A stretch of DNA of 64,000 bases from Ditylenchus dipsaci (GCA_004194705.1 SADC01000842.1:248001-312000), one strand, 5' to 3'; counted from the stretch's first letter, positions 29,594-40,915 are shown. Notes: generated by a model from the letters alone, not told the origin. Translations and numbers: made by a program.

Positions 29594-29876
29594 AATGGCT
29601 CATTCACGTACTTCAAGTTTGAGTTCGAGTTTGGACTTGTAGGTATTCATGTATACAAATTGGATCCGTCAGAATCTCACCCCAGAGTGGCCAAAGGCTA
29701 TTAAAAATGCTTTTTGGGGGTTTACTAAAGAAAGAGTCCAAGTTATACATGAAAACCTTTAATTTCGACCTCGTACTTGAACTCGAAATACGTGAACACC
29801 TTCAAGTTCGACTTCGAGTTCGGATCAAAAGAATGTAGCCAAAATTCCGAATTCAAAGTAAGTGAATGAGCTACAA
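29594..29876. mobile_element. Foldback MITE (AATGGCTCATTCACGTACTT)
   Basis: AATGGCTCATTCACGTACTT is mirrored by AAAGTAAGTGAATGAGCTAC. TTCAAGTTTGAGTTCGAGTT and TTCAAGTTCGACTTCGAGTT words repeat within. Confidence 0.65.
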
Positions 29877-30184
29877 TTCTAAGCTTAATTCTGAATATTT
29901 TTTTTCAGAAAAAATATAATGCTTAAATGTTTCTTCTGTTTTAAAGTTTCCGTAATTTAGTAAAATTGTGGTTTTGAGCACTCTTCGATCAAAAACATTA
30001 AGCAGACTCGTTGTTCTGGTGGATACTTTTTTGTCAACTGTAAACAAGGAATTTGGAAAAAACATCAAAATTTAAAAAAATTGGAAAAGACAAAAAGTAA
30101 AAATCGAATTCCGTCTAAGAAAGTAGGGAACATCATTTACCAAAAAAATTTTAGTAACTTTTTGGGCTGTAACTGAAATGCACC

Positions 30185-30780
30185 CTCAAAAGTCTGAATT
30201 TCCCCCTCTAATTTCATATTTCAATTTTTATCTGTATTTTTATTATGGTTTTTTTATAGTTTTTGCATTAGCTTGCAGCTCTGGATCTTGGCTTTCAAAT
30301 AAGCTATAAAGCTATGCTGAATTATTTAACCCGTTTTTTCCGACGTGTAGAAAAATTGACATAAAAATTCAAATTTATATTATGCCTTTTCATGACCATT
30401 TTATGTGAAAAAGGCGGTTTTATTATGAAAATGGCATCGGAATTTGCTTTTTTACAATAAATTTTGAAGACGGCGACCATTTTTATTTTCATCACACCCA
30501 ATCCAGTTACATGTACAACGTAGGAGTCTAACGGTTTTGAAAAAATTGACGTTTTTTTTCAAAATTCTTAGATTCCTGTGTTCCTTAAATCATTCAGCAG
30601 AGTTTTATAGCTTATTAGAAAGCCAATATCCAGGGCTACAAGCTAATGCAAAACTCTTTAAAAAGTTACAATAAAAATGTCGATAAAAATTGGAACGTTA
30701 AATTAGAGGGGGAATTTCAGTAATTAGAGGGGAAATTCAGGCTTTTATGGGGTAAATTCAATTTGAGCCCTTTTTTTGAC
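30185..30780. mobile_element. Foldback element of about 0.6 kb
   Basis: TGAATTTCCCCCTCTAATTT mirrors AAATTAGAGGGGGAATTTCA, and TTTGCATTAGCTTGCAGC mirrors TACAAGCTAATGCAAA. The module with CTTTCAAATAAGCTATAAA and TATAGCTTATTAGAAAGCC resembles the one inside 40305-40755. Confidence 0.7.
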
Positions 30781-31147
30781 ATGTCATGTTTTCGTAAAAA
30801 CAGTTAAAGGTTATCTCTTTTTTGTGCCAAACTTTAGTTTTTCAGAGAGACAAATGTAATAAAATTATAGACCATCTACTACTATCAATTTTTTATTCTA
30901 ATAGTATATTTTTTGCTGCATTTGCTGTTTAGACAATTAAGTAAGCACACATGCTTGCAGATAATATTTTATTACAACAAAAAATTGTCTACCTTTATCA
31001 TTTTAAACACATTGAAAATGAACAAAATTATCGCATAATAAAAAATTTTAAAAAATTAAAGTTTTTTTTAACTCATTGGAAAGCTTACACAGAGCTATGA
31101 AATAATTTCAAAATTAAAGTTTGGTAAAAACAATAAAACCAATTTTC

Positions 31148-32445
31148 AGGCCGTCCTCTTCTCTGTCTCGACAAAGCCGCACCTCTATTGCACATTTAGA
31201 TGCTATGAGAACGCAGTTTAGACGTTTACTAAAAGGGCTGTTAAATGAGATTGTCTCATGTTCATTAAAATAGCTAGGAGCCAGCAATTAGAAGGCTGCA
31301 TGGTGTTGTCCGACAAGCTGTGGACAGGCAGATGAATCAGTCGATGAAGATGGTATTGAACAGAATCGCTAAGACCTGGAGCACTGGCAACCACTTAGAC
31401 CCACGCATTTAGGTGGGTACAAAAAAATTTTAAATAAAACACTCGCCATCAGTTTTGTCAGAAAAATATTAACACGAGAATTTTCGACTGTAACGTTAGA
31501 CTTTTGTTTTACAACTAAACGATCACTGTGTAAAAACTTTCCATGCTTTAGTAAAATTTTCAAAACGGCGTTTTTGGTTCTATTAATATTTACACACCAT
31601 AACTTTTTCGTATATAGGCAAACGACATACCATTAGAAAACTCAAACAAAGGCTCTCTTATGAGCATGAAAGAAAATGATGATCTGAATTTATTCACTGC
31701 TCACCAGCTTCAAGAAAAACCCTAAGAAACCCTGTGAAAATCGGGATAATTGAGGGCATTGCATCAAAGCTTTTACGCCTGATTTTGCGATAGTTGTGCT
31801 CAAGAGGTATGAAAACACTCATATAGTCCTACGTTGCAGTCGGGAAATCTCTTGTTAACATTGATTCTAAAATTAATGTTTTAGGGCTTGACATGCTAGC
31901 CTACCGCTTTGAAATATCTGATATACCATTTAACTACAGCTATATTCCAGGCATATGTTTTTATTAATTTTTAGCTATGCAAAAAACTAAAATTGGCGAA
32001 TTTTCAGACAAATATCGCCTAATATTTTCCAAATTCGGTCAACCCTTGTTGGGAGTGATTGACGATTGCACGCACACGAGAGAATCAACTTCTAATACAG
32101 GTTGAACTCTTAGGAAATATATTTTAAAATCTCCATTATTCAATCAGCAAGCTTAAGGTTCTAAGTCCAGTGGAAGGAGATGTTATTAAGTCTAAGAAGA
32201 GATTAACTTTCAAGTTACTGCCAACAAAAGTGGTTTTGGAAAAAAAATCTTACACGGTGTGCTTAGCCCTTTTTGCGGATTGTGTAAATGTATCTTTGGC
32301 ACTGAAACAGTGCCATCAACTCACTAAAATGCTCGCACCAGAAATACAAAAAACTTACAAACATTTTACTGAATTAAGCAAAATTTATAAACAATGTGCC
32401 AAATTTTGTGGAAAAACCGTTTTGTACATAAATATCAACAAATAA
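31148..32445 (+). CDS. Unrecognised exon cluster
   Basis: Coding-like exons follow TTTTCAG acceptors. A Ser/Arg-rich start (about 31148-31258, with AMRTQFRRLLKGLLNEIVS) is followed by RRLHGVVRQAVDRQ...NRIAKTW to about 31410. Then come AYRFEISDIPFNYSYIP (about 31886-31950) and KYRLIFSKFGQPLLGVIDD (about 32010-32100). The last exon, 32160-32445, contains VLSPVEGDV, a Leu/Val-rich stretch and a Lys-rich end with stop at 32443-32445. I do not recognise the family. It may be a separate gene or the C-terminal half of the HPS1-like gene; known HPS1 C-termini do not obviously match. Confidence 0.4.
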
Positions 32446-32449
32446 AAAA

Positions 32450-33030
32450 TTCAATAATAACTTTGAAGTAAGCATTGATAATGATCAAGAACGCAAGAAC
32501 AGTAACAATATCAGACAGCATTTAAATTAGCAGCTTGTGTGGTAAAGATGAAGTATTACGACCAAAGAGACAAAATATAGTTCGTAGATTTTTGTAGGAT
32601 CTTGGAGTTTGTGTGGATATTAAAAGCGGACATTTTGGATGGTAGGGTCCGAAAACTTGAAAACAAATAAAGAAAAAGCTACTTTGTGAAAACTTTTGAA
32701 ATTTAACAAGGTATCAATCTGTCCTGTTTAAAATATTTCCACTTTTTGAAACCACAATTTTTTTTTATTTGAGATACCAGGTGGTGGTATCCAGACGGAG
32801 GTTTCTTCGTGATGGTTTTTTATTTTTTCTTCACACTATTTTTTGCTTCGAAGTAGCAATAAGAACTGGATAAAATGGAATTTTTACTTGAACATGGTAA
32901 ACATGTCTTTTTAAAAAATTTCAGACGAATACCCTGAACTTGCCTCGTTTTTCGGCCCAAATTATAATTTATGGTCATGCGGTGAAACGAAATGATGTTT
33001 TACACAACAGTTGTACCGGTGAAGGGTTGC
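32450..33030. other. Intergenic stretch between convergent genes
   Basis: A+T-rich spacer where the + strand exon cluster and the - strand palmitoyltransferase gene converge. Nothing else is supported. Confidence 0.4.
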
Positions 33031-33034
33031 TCTT

Positions 33035-34780
33035 CTAGCTTATGATTGATGTGAGCATGATGTCCTGAGGGAATAAGAATATGCCTGATAAAAGTTTTGA
33101 CTGTCTCAGACCCAAAAAACTCGTCCAATTCTTCATAAAATTTAGGTTGCGGAATGGGCAGCAAACAACTTGGAAAAAATCACGTCTGCTAATATCCTCT
33201 TTCTGAAATAAAGAAATAGATCATCGGAGAAATCATTGCTGTAAAACCATGCTTCCTACCAAAATTCCAATATAAGTAGTTCCGGCGGAAATAAGTACCT
33301 GTAAATATGTGAAACTAGCACTTTTTAAGAATGTTAAACTCCATCTGAAAACTTACGAAATTCCACCAAAACAATCCTCCCACAAGCAAAAACACTAGCG
33401 CGCACAGAAAATATGAGAAAACACTGAGGAAATTATGAATTCGCTGCTGCTATCACAGAACCAGTTGAACCAAGGCAGATTGGTCAATTCAGAGTTGCAA
33501 TACACTTGGTTAGACGTCGGCTAAAAAAACAAAAAGTGGATTAATTTGAAGACCCAAAAAGATCGCTTACTCTCCAGTAATTGTGGTAAAACGTATTAAA
33601 TGCACCAACTGTAAATGTAGCACAGCCTGTGACAATAAATGCGAGGAATTGGAGAAAATGACGGTGATTTTTTGCTCCAACACCTAAAAATTTCAGTGTA
33701 CTAATCTATACACGGTTACATTATGAATTGCTTACATTGGTTTACCCAAATGCAGTGATGATCCATTCTAAAAATAAAAATTTTAAGATCTAACATGCTT
33801 AAAAGAATGATCCCATTTTCTGTTTGCCGTACATATATCGAGCTGGACTAGCTGATAAGTGATACGACCCGGGCTGCCATCGGAAGTGTAAAAAACCTCA
33901 CGCTGACTCCGGAAACCTGCCAAAAGACCCAAAATCCAAATTCCAGGTTATCCTAGTAGAGAAATATTACTTGGGTACCAGGTTCGAGGTCTTTTTACTG
34001 TTATTCTTTCGTGACAGACCCATTTCGATGGGAAGCAAGCACACTGTAATTTCTCTGTCCCGTGTTCAAAACACAAACCGAAAATGACACTCTGCTCCCC
34101 TTATAATACAAAAATAGACTCACTTTACTATACATTCGTTACAAATCTGAAATAGAAAAATATGAATAAGTATGGGTCAGAAGTCAAACCAACTACTTAC
34201 AGCACAATGATGCACACCTGGTGGCTTGTGGTTCTGGCAATGACGGCATAATGGCAGCTGGGAGCTCTGAAGTTTTTAAATAAACCCAGTTGGTGAACTC
34301 AAAAAATTAGTTTTTCACCTTTGGTGGATTTCCGGGTGCGTCGTGCTGGCTTTGTGATAGTGGTAGATAATACTAAGTTTTTCAGAGCATTATTTAATCT
34401 ATTTAAGGCATGTTCAAATGCAAACTACTTTGTCATTAAGTAGGCTGCAAAAATAACAAGAAATGTCAAGCACCACCATGGCTGAAAGAGGCTCTCATAA
34501 GGTATCACGATTGTACAAACGACAAATGTCAAAAGGCGAGAATGGCATAGACGAAGAATACAAGGATCTAAAAGGCTCGGTTAAAAAGGTAAAGTAATTG
34601 AAATAAGTATACCTTCCCTAAAACCTTTCGAAACAAAAAGTCTAGTGTTGTGAATATGCAGGTGTAATTTCCATTGCCGATCCGACGGCAAATTCCATTA
34701 AACAATCGAGCAAAACATCCGCCACAGCGACCTGGCATAATCCACCCAAAGTCTAAACATTTCTTGATCAGTAACATCAT
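33035..34780 (-). CDS. ZDHHC16: DHHC palmitoyltransferase, ZDHHC16-like
   Basis: Read on the minus strand from ATG at 34780 to TAG at 33035. Exons supply: a basic N-terminus and first hydrophobic segment; TM2 and LSQSQHDAPGNPPK; the cysteine-rich zinc domain LCRHCQNHKPPGVHHC, ICNECIVK (about 34128-34154); and the catalytic MDHHCIWVNQC joined to VGAKNHRHFLQF (33776 region and 33591-33705). The Asp-His-His-Cys cysteine is the acyl acceptor. Later exons give TM3/TM4, a VLISAGTTYIG stretch like VLISRGETSIE of ZDHHC16, and NFMKNWTSFFGL like the conserved NW..FLG motif. These tail matches separate it from other DHHC enzymes, which S-palmitoylate proteins at ER/Golgi membranes. Two one-base frame breaks occur (near TTTTGAC at about 34525 and near 33430). 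Confidence 0.88.
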
Positions 34781-34808
34781 ATATAGACCTCGAAAATTTC
34801 ACGATACA

Positions 34809-35071
34809 TACCGTATTCACTCTATTAACTCACCATGGGGAGTTATTTTTCAACCCTGAAAAATCGGAAAATTTGTGGTCGATTTTGAGATTTTCGGGTG
34901 CTCAACAACAGTTTGAAACTGTAATCAGGTAATCTAGTCATAACTAAGAAAACGCAAAAACAGATTTGCAAAATGTTTGCTTTAGGCTGAGATAGGGGGT
35001 CCGTAGGGTGGGGACTTATTAGAGGGTGGGGAGTTATCAGAGGGTGGGGAGTTAATAGAGTGAATACGGTA
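34809..35071. mobile_element. TACCGTA-family MITE upstream of the palmitoyltransferase gene
   Basis: Opens TACCGTATTCACTCTATTAA and closes TTAATAGAGTGAATACGGTA. GTTATTTTTCAACCCTGAAA and GATTTTGAGATTTTCGGGTG are family-typical interior words. It starts about 30 bases upstream of the palmitoyltransferase ATG, so it may supply part of the 5' region. Confidence 0.85.
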
Positions 35072-35129
35072 CCAACGGTTGCGAAAAAAAAGTTACGCAG
35101 TCAATTAACATTTTTAGCAGAATTTAAAA

Positions 35130-35695
35130 AAGGACGAGACTTTTTTCTGCCACCTTTTGCTTTTTTCTGCCACCTTTTGCTTTTTTCTGCCACCTTTTAC
35201 TTTTGGTTATCATTCTTTTCGACCCACAGAAGTCTTAATAGCTCAGAATCGTGTGGTTTGGTGTTATTTGAGGTGGTTTGGAATGGATAGTGAAGAATTT
35301 TGAGCGATTAAGCGTATCGGACCCAAAATCTGATCCGCTCAATCGATTTTTTGCATAAAGGGTGCAAGAAAGGTTGGTTTGGTGCAAGAAAGAAGACCTT
35401 TGTGGGTCGAAAAGAATAATTATCAAAAGTAAAAGGTGGCAGAAAAAAGTAAAAGGTGGCAGAAAAAAGCAAAAGGTGGCAGAAAAAAGCAAAAGGTGGC
35501 AGAAAAAAGTAAAAGGTGGCAGAAAAAAAGCAAAAGGTGGCAGAAAAAAGCAAAAGGTGGCAGAAAAAAGCAAAAGGTGGCAGAAAAAAGCCAAAAGGTG
35601 GCAGAAAAATCTTTTCAAACCAAAACTCGAAAAAGGTGGCAGAAAGAAGCCAAAAGGTGGCAGAAAAAAGGCAAAAGGTGGCAGAAAAAAGATTT
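35130..35695. mobile_element. Foldback element with AAAAGGTGGCAGAAAAAAGC minisatellite arms
   Basis: The right arm (35430-35695) has about 12 copies of a 19-20-base unit GCAAAAGGTGGCAGAAAAAA. The left arm (35140-35205) has three copies on the opposite strand. Just inside, TTATCATTCTTTTCGACCCA (about 35205) mirrors TGGGTCGAAAAGAATAATTA (about 35405). The long frames through the arms (Lys/Gly/Arg repeats, or Phe/Leu/Pro on the other strand) arise because the unit is free of stop codons. They are not treated as genes. Confidence 0.85.
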
Positions 35696-35901
35696 ATCCT
35701 TTAAAAAAATACTTCGCAGATTAGTTTTTGCTCATTGTCATTTCGGCTTCCTACAGCAAGCAGTTTGTTAGCAGCTGAACTTGCACCGAAATTTATTTTT
35801 TCGGTCGAATCAACAAATAAATTAGCCTTGGCATTGAGTAATTGTGTTTCAAACTTTGTTTTGTGTTCTTCTCTGGTTGAAATTCAGCTTTTCAGTCGAA
35901 A

Positions 35902-38900
35902 ATGAGGATGCGTTTCGCTCGCTATTTCTTCGCCTACAGGGTAAAAGAACAAAACAAATATTTAAAAGTGAAAAGAAGGTTTTATAGGTACGCTTCACGC
36001 AATATGCCTCCAGCTTTGCTCGAAATCTGCACAAATACGGCATGATTCTTCGTAGGCCTCAGAACCTAATGATTGCTCTCTCTTCCGCTGGCTTCTCTTC
36101 CCACAAGTCTGGTCTATCCGATGAAGAGTTCGATATAAGGTTTTTGTTGTCAAATACTAAGTAATTATAATTTTTTATAGCGAGGTCTCAACTGATGCGA
36201 ACGCTAGCTTTACTGATTGCAACGAAATGTGGGAGCATATCTACCAGGGTGTGACATGCTGCTAGACTTACGATACGAAATATTATTTATGAAATATTTT
36301 CAGATGAGAATATTCAAGTGTCTCGCAGGGTATGGCTACTTTATAATTCCTCCCAACTAGCTAAAAGTTTCTATTGTTGCAATAGGGGGCACTTTAATAT
36401 GTGACTCTGTCATAGGTGTAGTTAGGAATTCCGGCGCTACCGGAGTATACCCCCCCCTTCCCCAAATGGATTTTTTTTAAGTGTTTCCAAACCCCCTATG
36501 CACTACCGCATAAAGAAACTCTGGTATGCATACATTTTTTATGCATCCAGAGTAACTTTCGAGTGATTTGCGTCTAAGGTGTGTGGGTGTGCGCATCTCG
36601 ACCCAAGCAACTAAGCCCTCCCGCGCCCCTTCGGGGGGGGGGCTTAGTTGCAGGGGGCTTAGTTGTGAGAACATGCCCTTTGTGAGAACATGCCCTTTGT
36701 TTCCCAAATTTCAGGTCGTTCGATGGTTTGGCGTTTTGTTATTTTACAATTTTGTCCTATTGTAACTGGTTCTTAGGGTTGCATGGTATCCTCCTCCACT
36801 AAATCCAAGGACTCCGTTATGCACTTTGCATCAAGAGTCGAGTTTTGGGGGTCTTATGTCTGCCAGGGGCTTGGCTGGTTAGAGATGCGCGCACTCACTT
36901 ACCTTAGACATAATTCCGAGCAAGACGCTCGATCAAAAATACATATAGAGACCTTTTGCCCAGCTCCAGTGGCCAAAATATGGTAAAACAGGTAAAAAGT
37001 CGAAATTTCAAAAATCTTAAAAATCAATTTTTTATTGACCAGAACTTAAAAATAATGCCTTTTTTGAACTCCTGAGGGATTTTTGGTCGGTATAGGGTGT
37101 TTGTAAACGCTTTAAAAAATCCATTGGGGGCGGGGGGGGGTGTATACTCCGGTAAGGTCGGAATTTCAGACGCAGGCGGCACCATTTTACCTACGATTTG
37201 TTTTTAAAAATCTGACGTGAGAACATGCCCTTTGTTTCCCTTAACAACGCTACTGGAGTTTGCTCATCCTTTTGTTTATTAAACTCCCACTTAAATTCAG
37301 TTAAACAAACTCCGTTATGCACTTTGCATCAAGAGTCGAGTTTTTGGGGGTCTTATGTCTTAGGCATGTTCAAAACACAGTCATTTCAGACTCATCCCAA
37401 AGAATCTCTGTTCATAGTTGTGTTATAACTAAAAGTTTTGAGCTAGCGGGGAGATTTTAAAAGCATTGCAGATGGCATTTTTTTCGCTTCATACTAGAGT
37501 TATAATCTTTCCTTTAGAAGCTGAAAGACAAAGGCGGCATATATGAGTACAAGTGCACGGGTTCATACGATGATATCAGTGCTAACCATTTCGTACAAGC
37601 TCAGGTTTACAATTCCTTTCATGCGGGAATTGGTTACTTAATATATCTTCTTTACAGATCGATGATGAATTTCGCAGCCACTGGGACCAAAACGTAATAA
37701 GTTTTTTTAATTTTCTTGAAACAGGTCAATTATTTGTTCAAGGTTATCTCTCTTGAAACCATTGAGAAAGACGATGAAACTGATTCCCAGGTATCATTAA
37801 TTTGTAGGTTTTGTTCCTGTTCATACAGTATTTTGTAAATTTCAGGTCGTTCGATGGTTGGCGTTTTGTTATTTTACAATTTGTACTATTCTAACTGGTT
37901 CTTAGGGTTGCATGGTATCCTCCTCCACTAAATCCAAGGATATATGTCTTCGTCCGAAGGAAAATGAAGATATGGCAAATCAGCAGATAACAATTATCAG
38001 CAAGGTTTGTTTTCTTCTGTCAGATGTATTGTTGCTCGTTCACGGACTGAGAATTAGACTGAGACTAAGGGTGTTCATGTAGCCAAAATAGTCTAAGTCT
38101 CAGTCTAAGGTGTTCACGGACTGAGACCTAGACTTAAACTAAGAGGTCACTAAGAGCGACTTTGTTTTACATGTTCACAGTGCTATGTCCACAATATCCA
38201 CAATTTTTATTAATTTCTTTGTTCAAATAATTTTTTCCTGTAAACCTTTGCTAACAACACCATTAAAAGTTTCGACCAGCTTTGTTCTTATGTCTTTTGC
38301 ATTGGCCATTTCTTCGGGTGCACCGGTGCTTATTCCACTTCGATTATAATTATGAAAATCTACAATGGCTCTGCCTAACCCTACTTTCACAATGGCTCCG
38401 CATCCGCTTCCGCTTCCGCATGCGGAAGCGGTGTGGATGCGGAATCGCGTTCACAATGAATTTGTTTTTTTTTTGCGTTCCGCAGCGGTTTCCGCATCCG
38501 CACCGCATCCGTTTTTTGATGTTCACAATGCATCCGCACATACTGTGTCTCAGTATATAGATGGTAAAACATTCTTTAATTTTTAATTATAACTATTCTA
38601 AAGTCTTAGAAAGCAAGTGTAAGGCGAACAAAGTAAAACAAGAGTATCTCGGAGCAGTTTAATCTGACCGCCACCACTCAGGTAAACCTGACCCCCACCA
38701 GTCAATTCAGCTTGGGGGACCGAAGCAAAGCAATTTTTAAATTATTTTTTAATTGTTTTTGAGATTTAAAATTTTTTTAAAAAATTGCTTTGCTTTGGTC
38801 TTCCAAGCTGAATTGACTGGTGGGGGTCAGGTTAAATTTAGCCGAGTATCTCGAGTTAATAATATAGGCGTTAATATAGGTGTAGTTAGGAATTTCGGCG

Positions 38901-40009
38901 CTACCGAGTATATCCCCCTCCCCAAATGGATTTTTTTAAGTGTTTCCAAACCCCCTATACACTACCGCATAAAGAAACTCTGGTATGCATACATTTTTTA
39001 TGCATCCAGAGTAACTTTCGAGTGATTTGCGTCTAAGGTATGTGGGTGTGCGCATCTCGACCCCAAGCAACTAAGCCACAAAATAATTCAAATTTTTTGA
39101 AAGCTTCCGGATCCGCCTCTGCATAACATCCGCATCCGCTTAGCCTATTGTGAACACGCTTCGCATCGCCTTTCGCATCTGGATGCGTTCCGCAATGCGT
39201 TCCGCATGCAAACCGCATTGCGGAGGCATTGCGAACACCAAAAATGCGGATGCGGCGCGGATGCGGTGCGGATGCGGACCAAAAACGGATAATTGTGTCG
39301 GAGGTATAAGTCTATTTCCTCCTCCATCTCTTCAATGAGGACGTTGTGGAGGACAGAGATGGCTTAAACTACGTTGTTAGCCATCTCATGTAAGCATTCG
39401 ATCGACTTCAACAAAATCCACCACTTTATTGCAATAATTCCAGAGCAGTATTCTATACCGTTGTGTGCTCAGCTTAGATGGCTGGTCGAGAAAAAGCATC
39501 CAATAACCCTTTACACCACTTAAAAGAAAAAAATTTGATCCTGTTTTTCATATTTTTTCGCACGAAGAAAATTAGTCTCAGTCTAAGTCTCACTCAGTGA
39601 ACACCTTAGACTGAGACTTAGACTGAGACCAAGAGATGTTCATGTAGCCAAAATAGTCTAAGTCCGTGAACGAGCAATTAAAACCCTTTTTATTAAAAAA
39701 TTTAGGCGTTGAGCCCAAAACACTATCCAGATGATGGAAAATACGTCCGTGTTACAAGGTACAAGTCGAGAATGACCGTTTCTGCTCACACCACCTTGGA
39801 TAAAGTAAATATGTAATGAATTGTGGTCTGTTTTTAATTTTAAATTGCAGCCTGGATTGGATTACGCTCTCGTCTACTATGATGATCCTAAGACCTCGAT
39901 TCCTTCGCTTGCATACAACTATGCTGTGTCGCGTAGAGGGCCTGATTTCATGAAGAGCATCTACGTAGCTGCAAAGAAACTGGCGGACCATCAAAGGGTC
40001 GAGAAGTAA
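35902..40009 (+). CDS. STARD7: STARD7-like START-domain lipid-transfer protein
   Basis: Eleven exons: 35902-35940, 35988-36139, 36181-36248, 36304-36329, 37518-37604, 37658-37693, 37725-37790, 37846-37856, 37906-38004, 39706-39804 and 39851-40009 (stop). The first 50 residues are rich in Arg and hydrophobics with no acidic residue (MRMRFARYFFAYR...), as in a mitochondrial presequence. The START domain then shows YEYKCTGSYDDISANHFVQA, DDEFRSHWDQN, VISLETIEKD, WYPPPLNPRIYVFVRR, YVRVTRYKSRM and LVYYDDPKTSIPS, which follow STARD7 in order. That protein carries phosphatidylcholine to mitochondria. Exon 9 needs one extra base after VRR (GGAAAAT run near 37961) to stay open. AATAAA lies at 40092. 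Confidence 0.9.
36417..36960. repeat. Repeat family A parts plus a copied STARD7 exon in intron 4
   Basis: 36417-36616 is nearly identical to 38878-39075 (GAAACTCTGGTATGCATAC, GTGTGCGCATCTCGACC). Within the intron, 36706-36812 duplicates real STARD7 sequence 37841-37944, including the exon 8 splice site, intron 8 and the start of exon 9. A TGAGAACATGCCCTTTG word is tandem here and returns at 37216. This is a composite of repeat insertion and local duplication. Confidence 0.75.
38036..39678. mobile_element. Composite foldback element in STARD7 intron 9
   Basis: GCTCGTTCACGGACTGAG at the left is mirrored by AGTCCGTGAACGAGC at the right. Each arm holds CTGAGACTTAGACTGAGACC-type tandem words and a GTTCATGTAGCCAAAATAG word. 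Nested inside are a GGATGCGGAAGC / GCATCCGCTTCC array (38395-38545 and 39095-39290), a foldback at 38685-38840 (CTGACCCCCACCAGTCAATT), and a family A copy (38875-39080). Confidence 0.7.
38685..38842. mobile_element. Hairpin MITE (CTGACCCCCACCAGTC)
   Basis: CTGACCCCCACCAGTCAATT mirrors AATTGACTGGTGGGGGTCAG, and AGCAAAGCAATTTTTAAA mirrors TTTAAAAAATTGCTTTGCT (with one extra A). The right tip continues GGTTAAA. Confidence 0.75.
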
Positions 40010-40304
40010 TTGGAGATAATTAGCATGAAACTAGTTTGCACTGAAATATGTGGTACATTTGTAGTGATTTTTGGAATTCTATGCCTCGATGAATAAAGCT
40101 GATATATTGCGGCCCTGCGCTGTTTGCATTTAGATGAACTAGATTTTTGATTTGTTGGCGTCTTATGTCGGATACGGAATCATCCCCAAAAGGCTCCTGA
40201 TAATATGTGGATGAAAGACTCTTTTTGCCCAGCTCCAGTGACCAAAATATTAGAATAGAATAAAATTGGCAACCGGACAAAAAAGGTTTTTAAAATTATT
40301 TGTC

Positions 40305-40755
40305 ACGCGAAAAACAAGACTTTGGCATAAATTGATTTGGTTCGCTAAAAACCTGAAAAATGTCACGAAAAACCTGAAATATGCCACGAAAAAGCGAAAT
40401 TGATATTAAATTGAAAGTTCGCGTTTATTTTTATAAGCCTTTTATAGTATCGTGTAGCCCAGAATCTCAGCTTTCCAACAAGCTATCAAACTCCACCGAA
40501 TTATTTAAATAAAGTAGATATTCGGGGATTTAAATGAAGTAACGAAAACAAAAGTGTTACTTCAATAAAACCGCTAAATTCTATCATTTTTCATGGTTCA
40601 GTGGAGTTTGATAGCTCATTAGAAAGCTGAGATCCAAGGCTACACGGAAATAAAAAAAAATTAAAAAATCAAAACAAAAACTTTGTCAAATCTAAGGTTG
40701 AAGTTTTTTTCGTGGCATTTTTCAGGTTTTCAGCAAAACGAATCAGATATAGCCC
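40305..40755. mobile_element. Foldback element downstream of STARD7
   Basis: CTGAAAAATGTCACGAAAAA mirrors TTTTTTTCGTGGCATTTTTCAG, and CTCAGCTTTCCAACAAGC mirrors GCTCATTAGAAAGCTGAG. It shares a GTGGAGTTTGATAGC module in idea with 30185-30780. Confidence 0.7.
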
Positions 40756-40784
40756 AAGACTTTCCCTTTTTTGTCGTTTATCTT

Positions 40785-40915
40785 TTGTCGCGCGACAAAA
40801 GAGACATTTTTATCGGTGAATTCGGCTGCTTCGCCCCTAATCTACCGAATAAAAAGTCTTTTTTGTCGCGCGACAAAACATGTTGAAAATGTTTTGTCGC
40901 ACGACAAATACAGGG
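40785..40915. repeat. TTTTGTCGCGCGACAAAA palindrome cluster
   Basis: Four or more copies of the self-complementary word TTGTCGCGCGACAA, or half of it, in 130 bases. A second cluster lies at 57400-57790. Confidence 0.75.

Noticed and set aside
33850..34100. Frames with VIFGLCFEHG and FRSQREVFYTSDGSPGR between two palmitoyltransferase exons
   Set aside because: Splicing them in would interrupt the DHHC zinc domain (ICNECIVK must join MDHHC). They are taken as intron.
35235..35771. Overlapping open frames of Lys/Arg/Gly (plus) and Phe/Leu/Pro (minus) repeats
   Set aside because: All frames of the 19-20-base minisatellite unit lack stops, so length is an effect of the repeat. No start context or splice evidence supports a protein.
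38282..39338. Several overlapping frames in GCATCCGCTTCC-type repeats
   Set aside because: Generated by hexamer-like repeats with few stops; located in a STARD7 intron.
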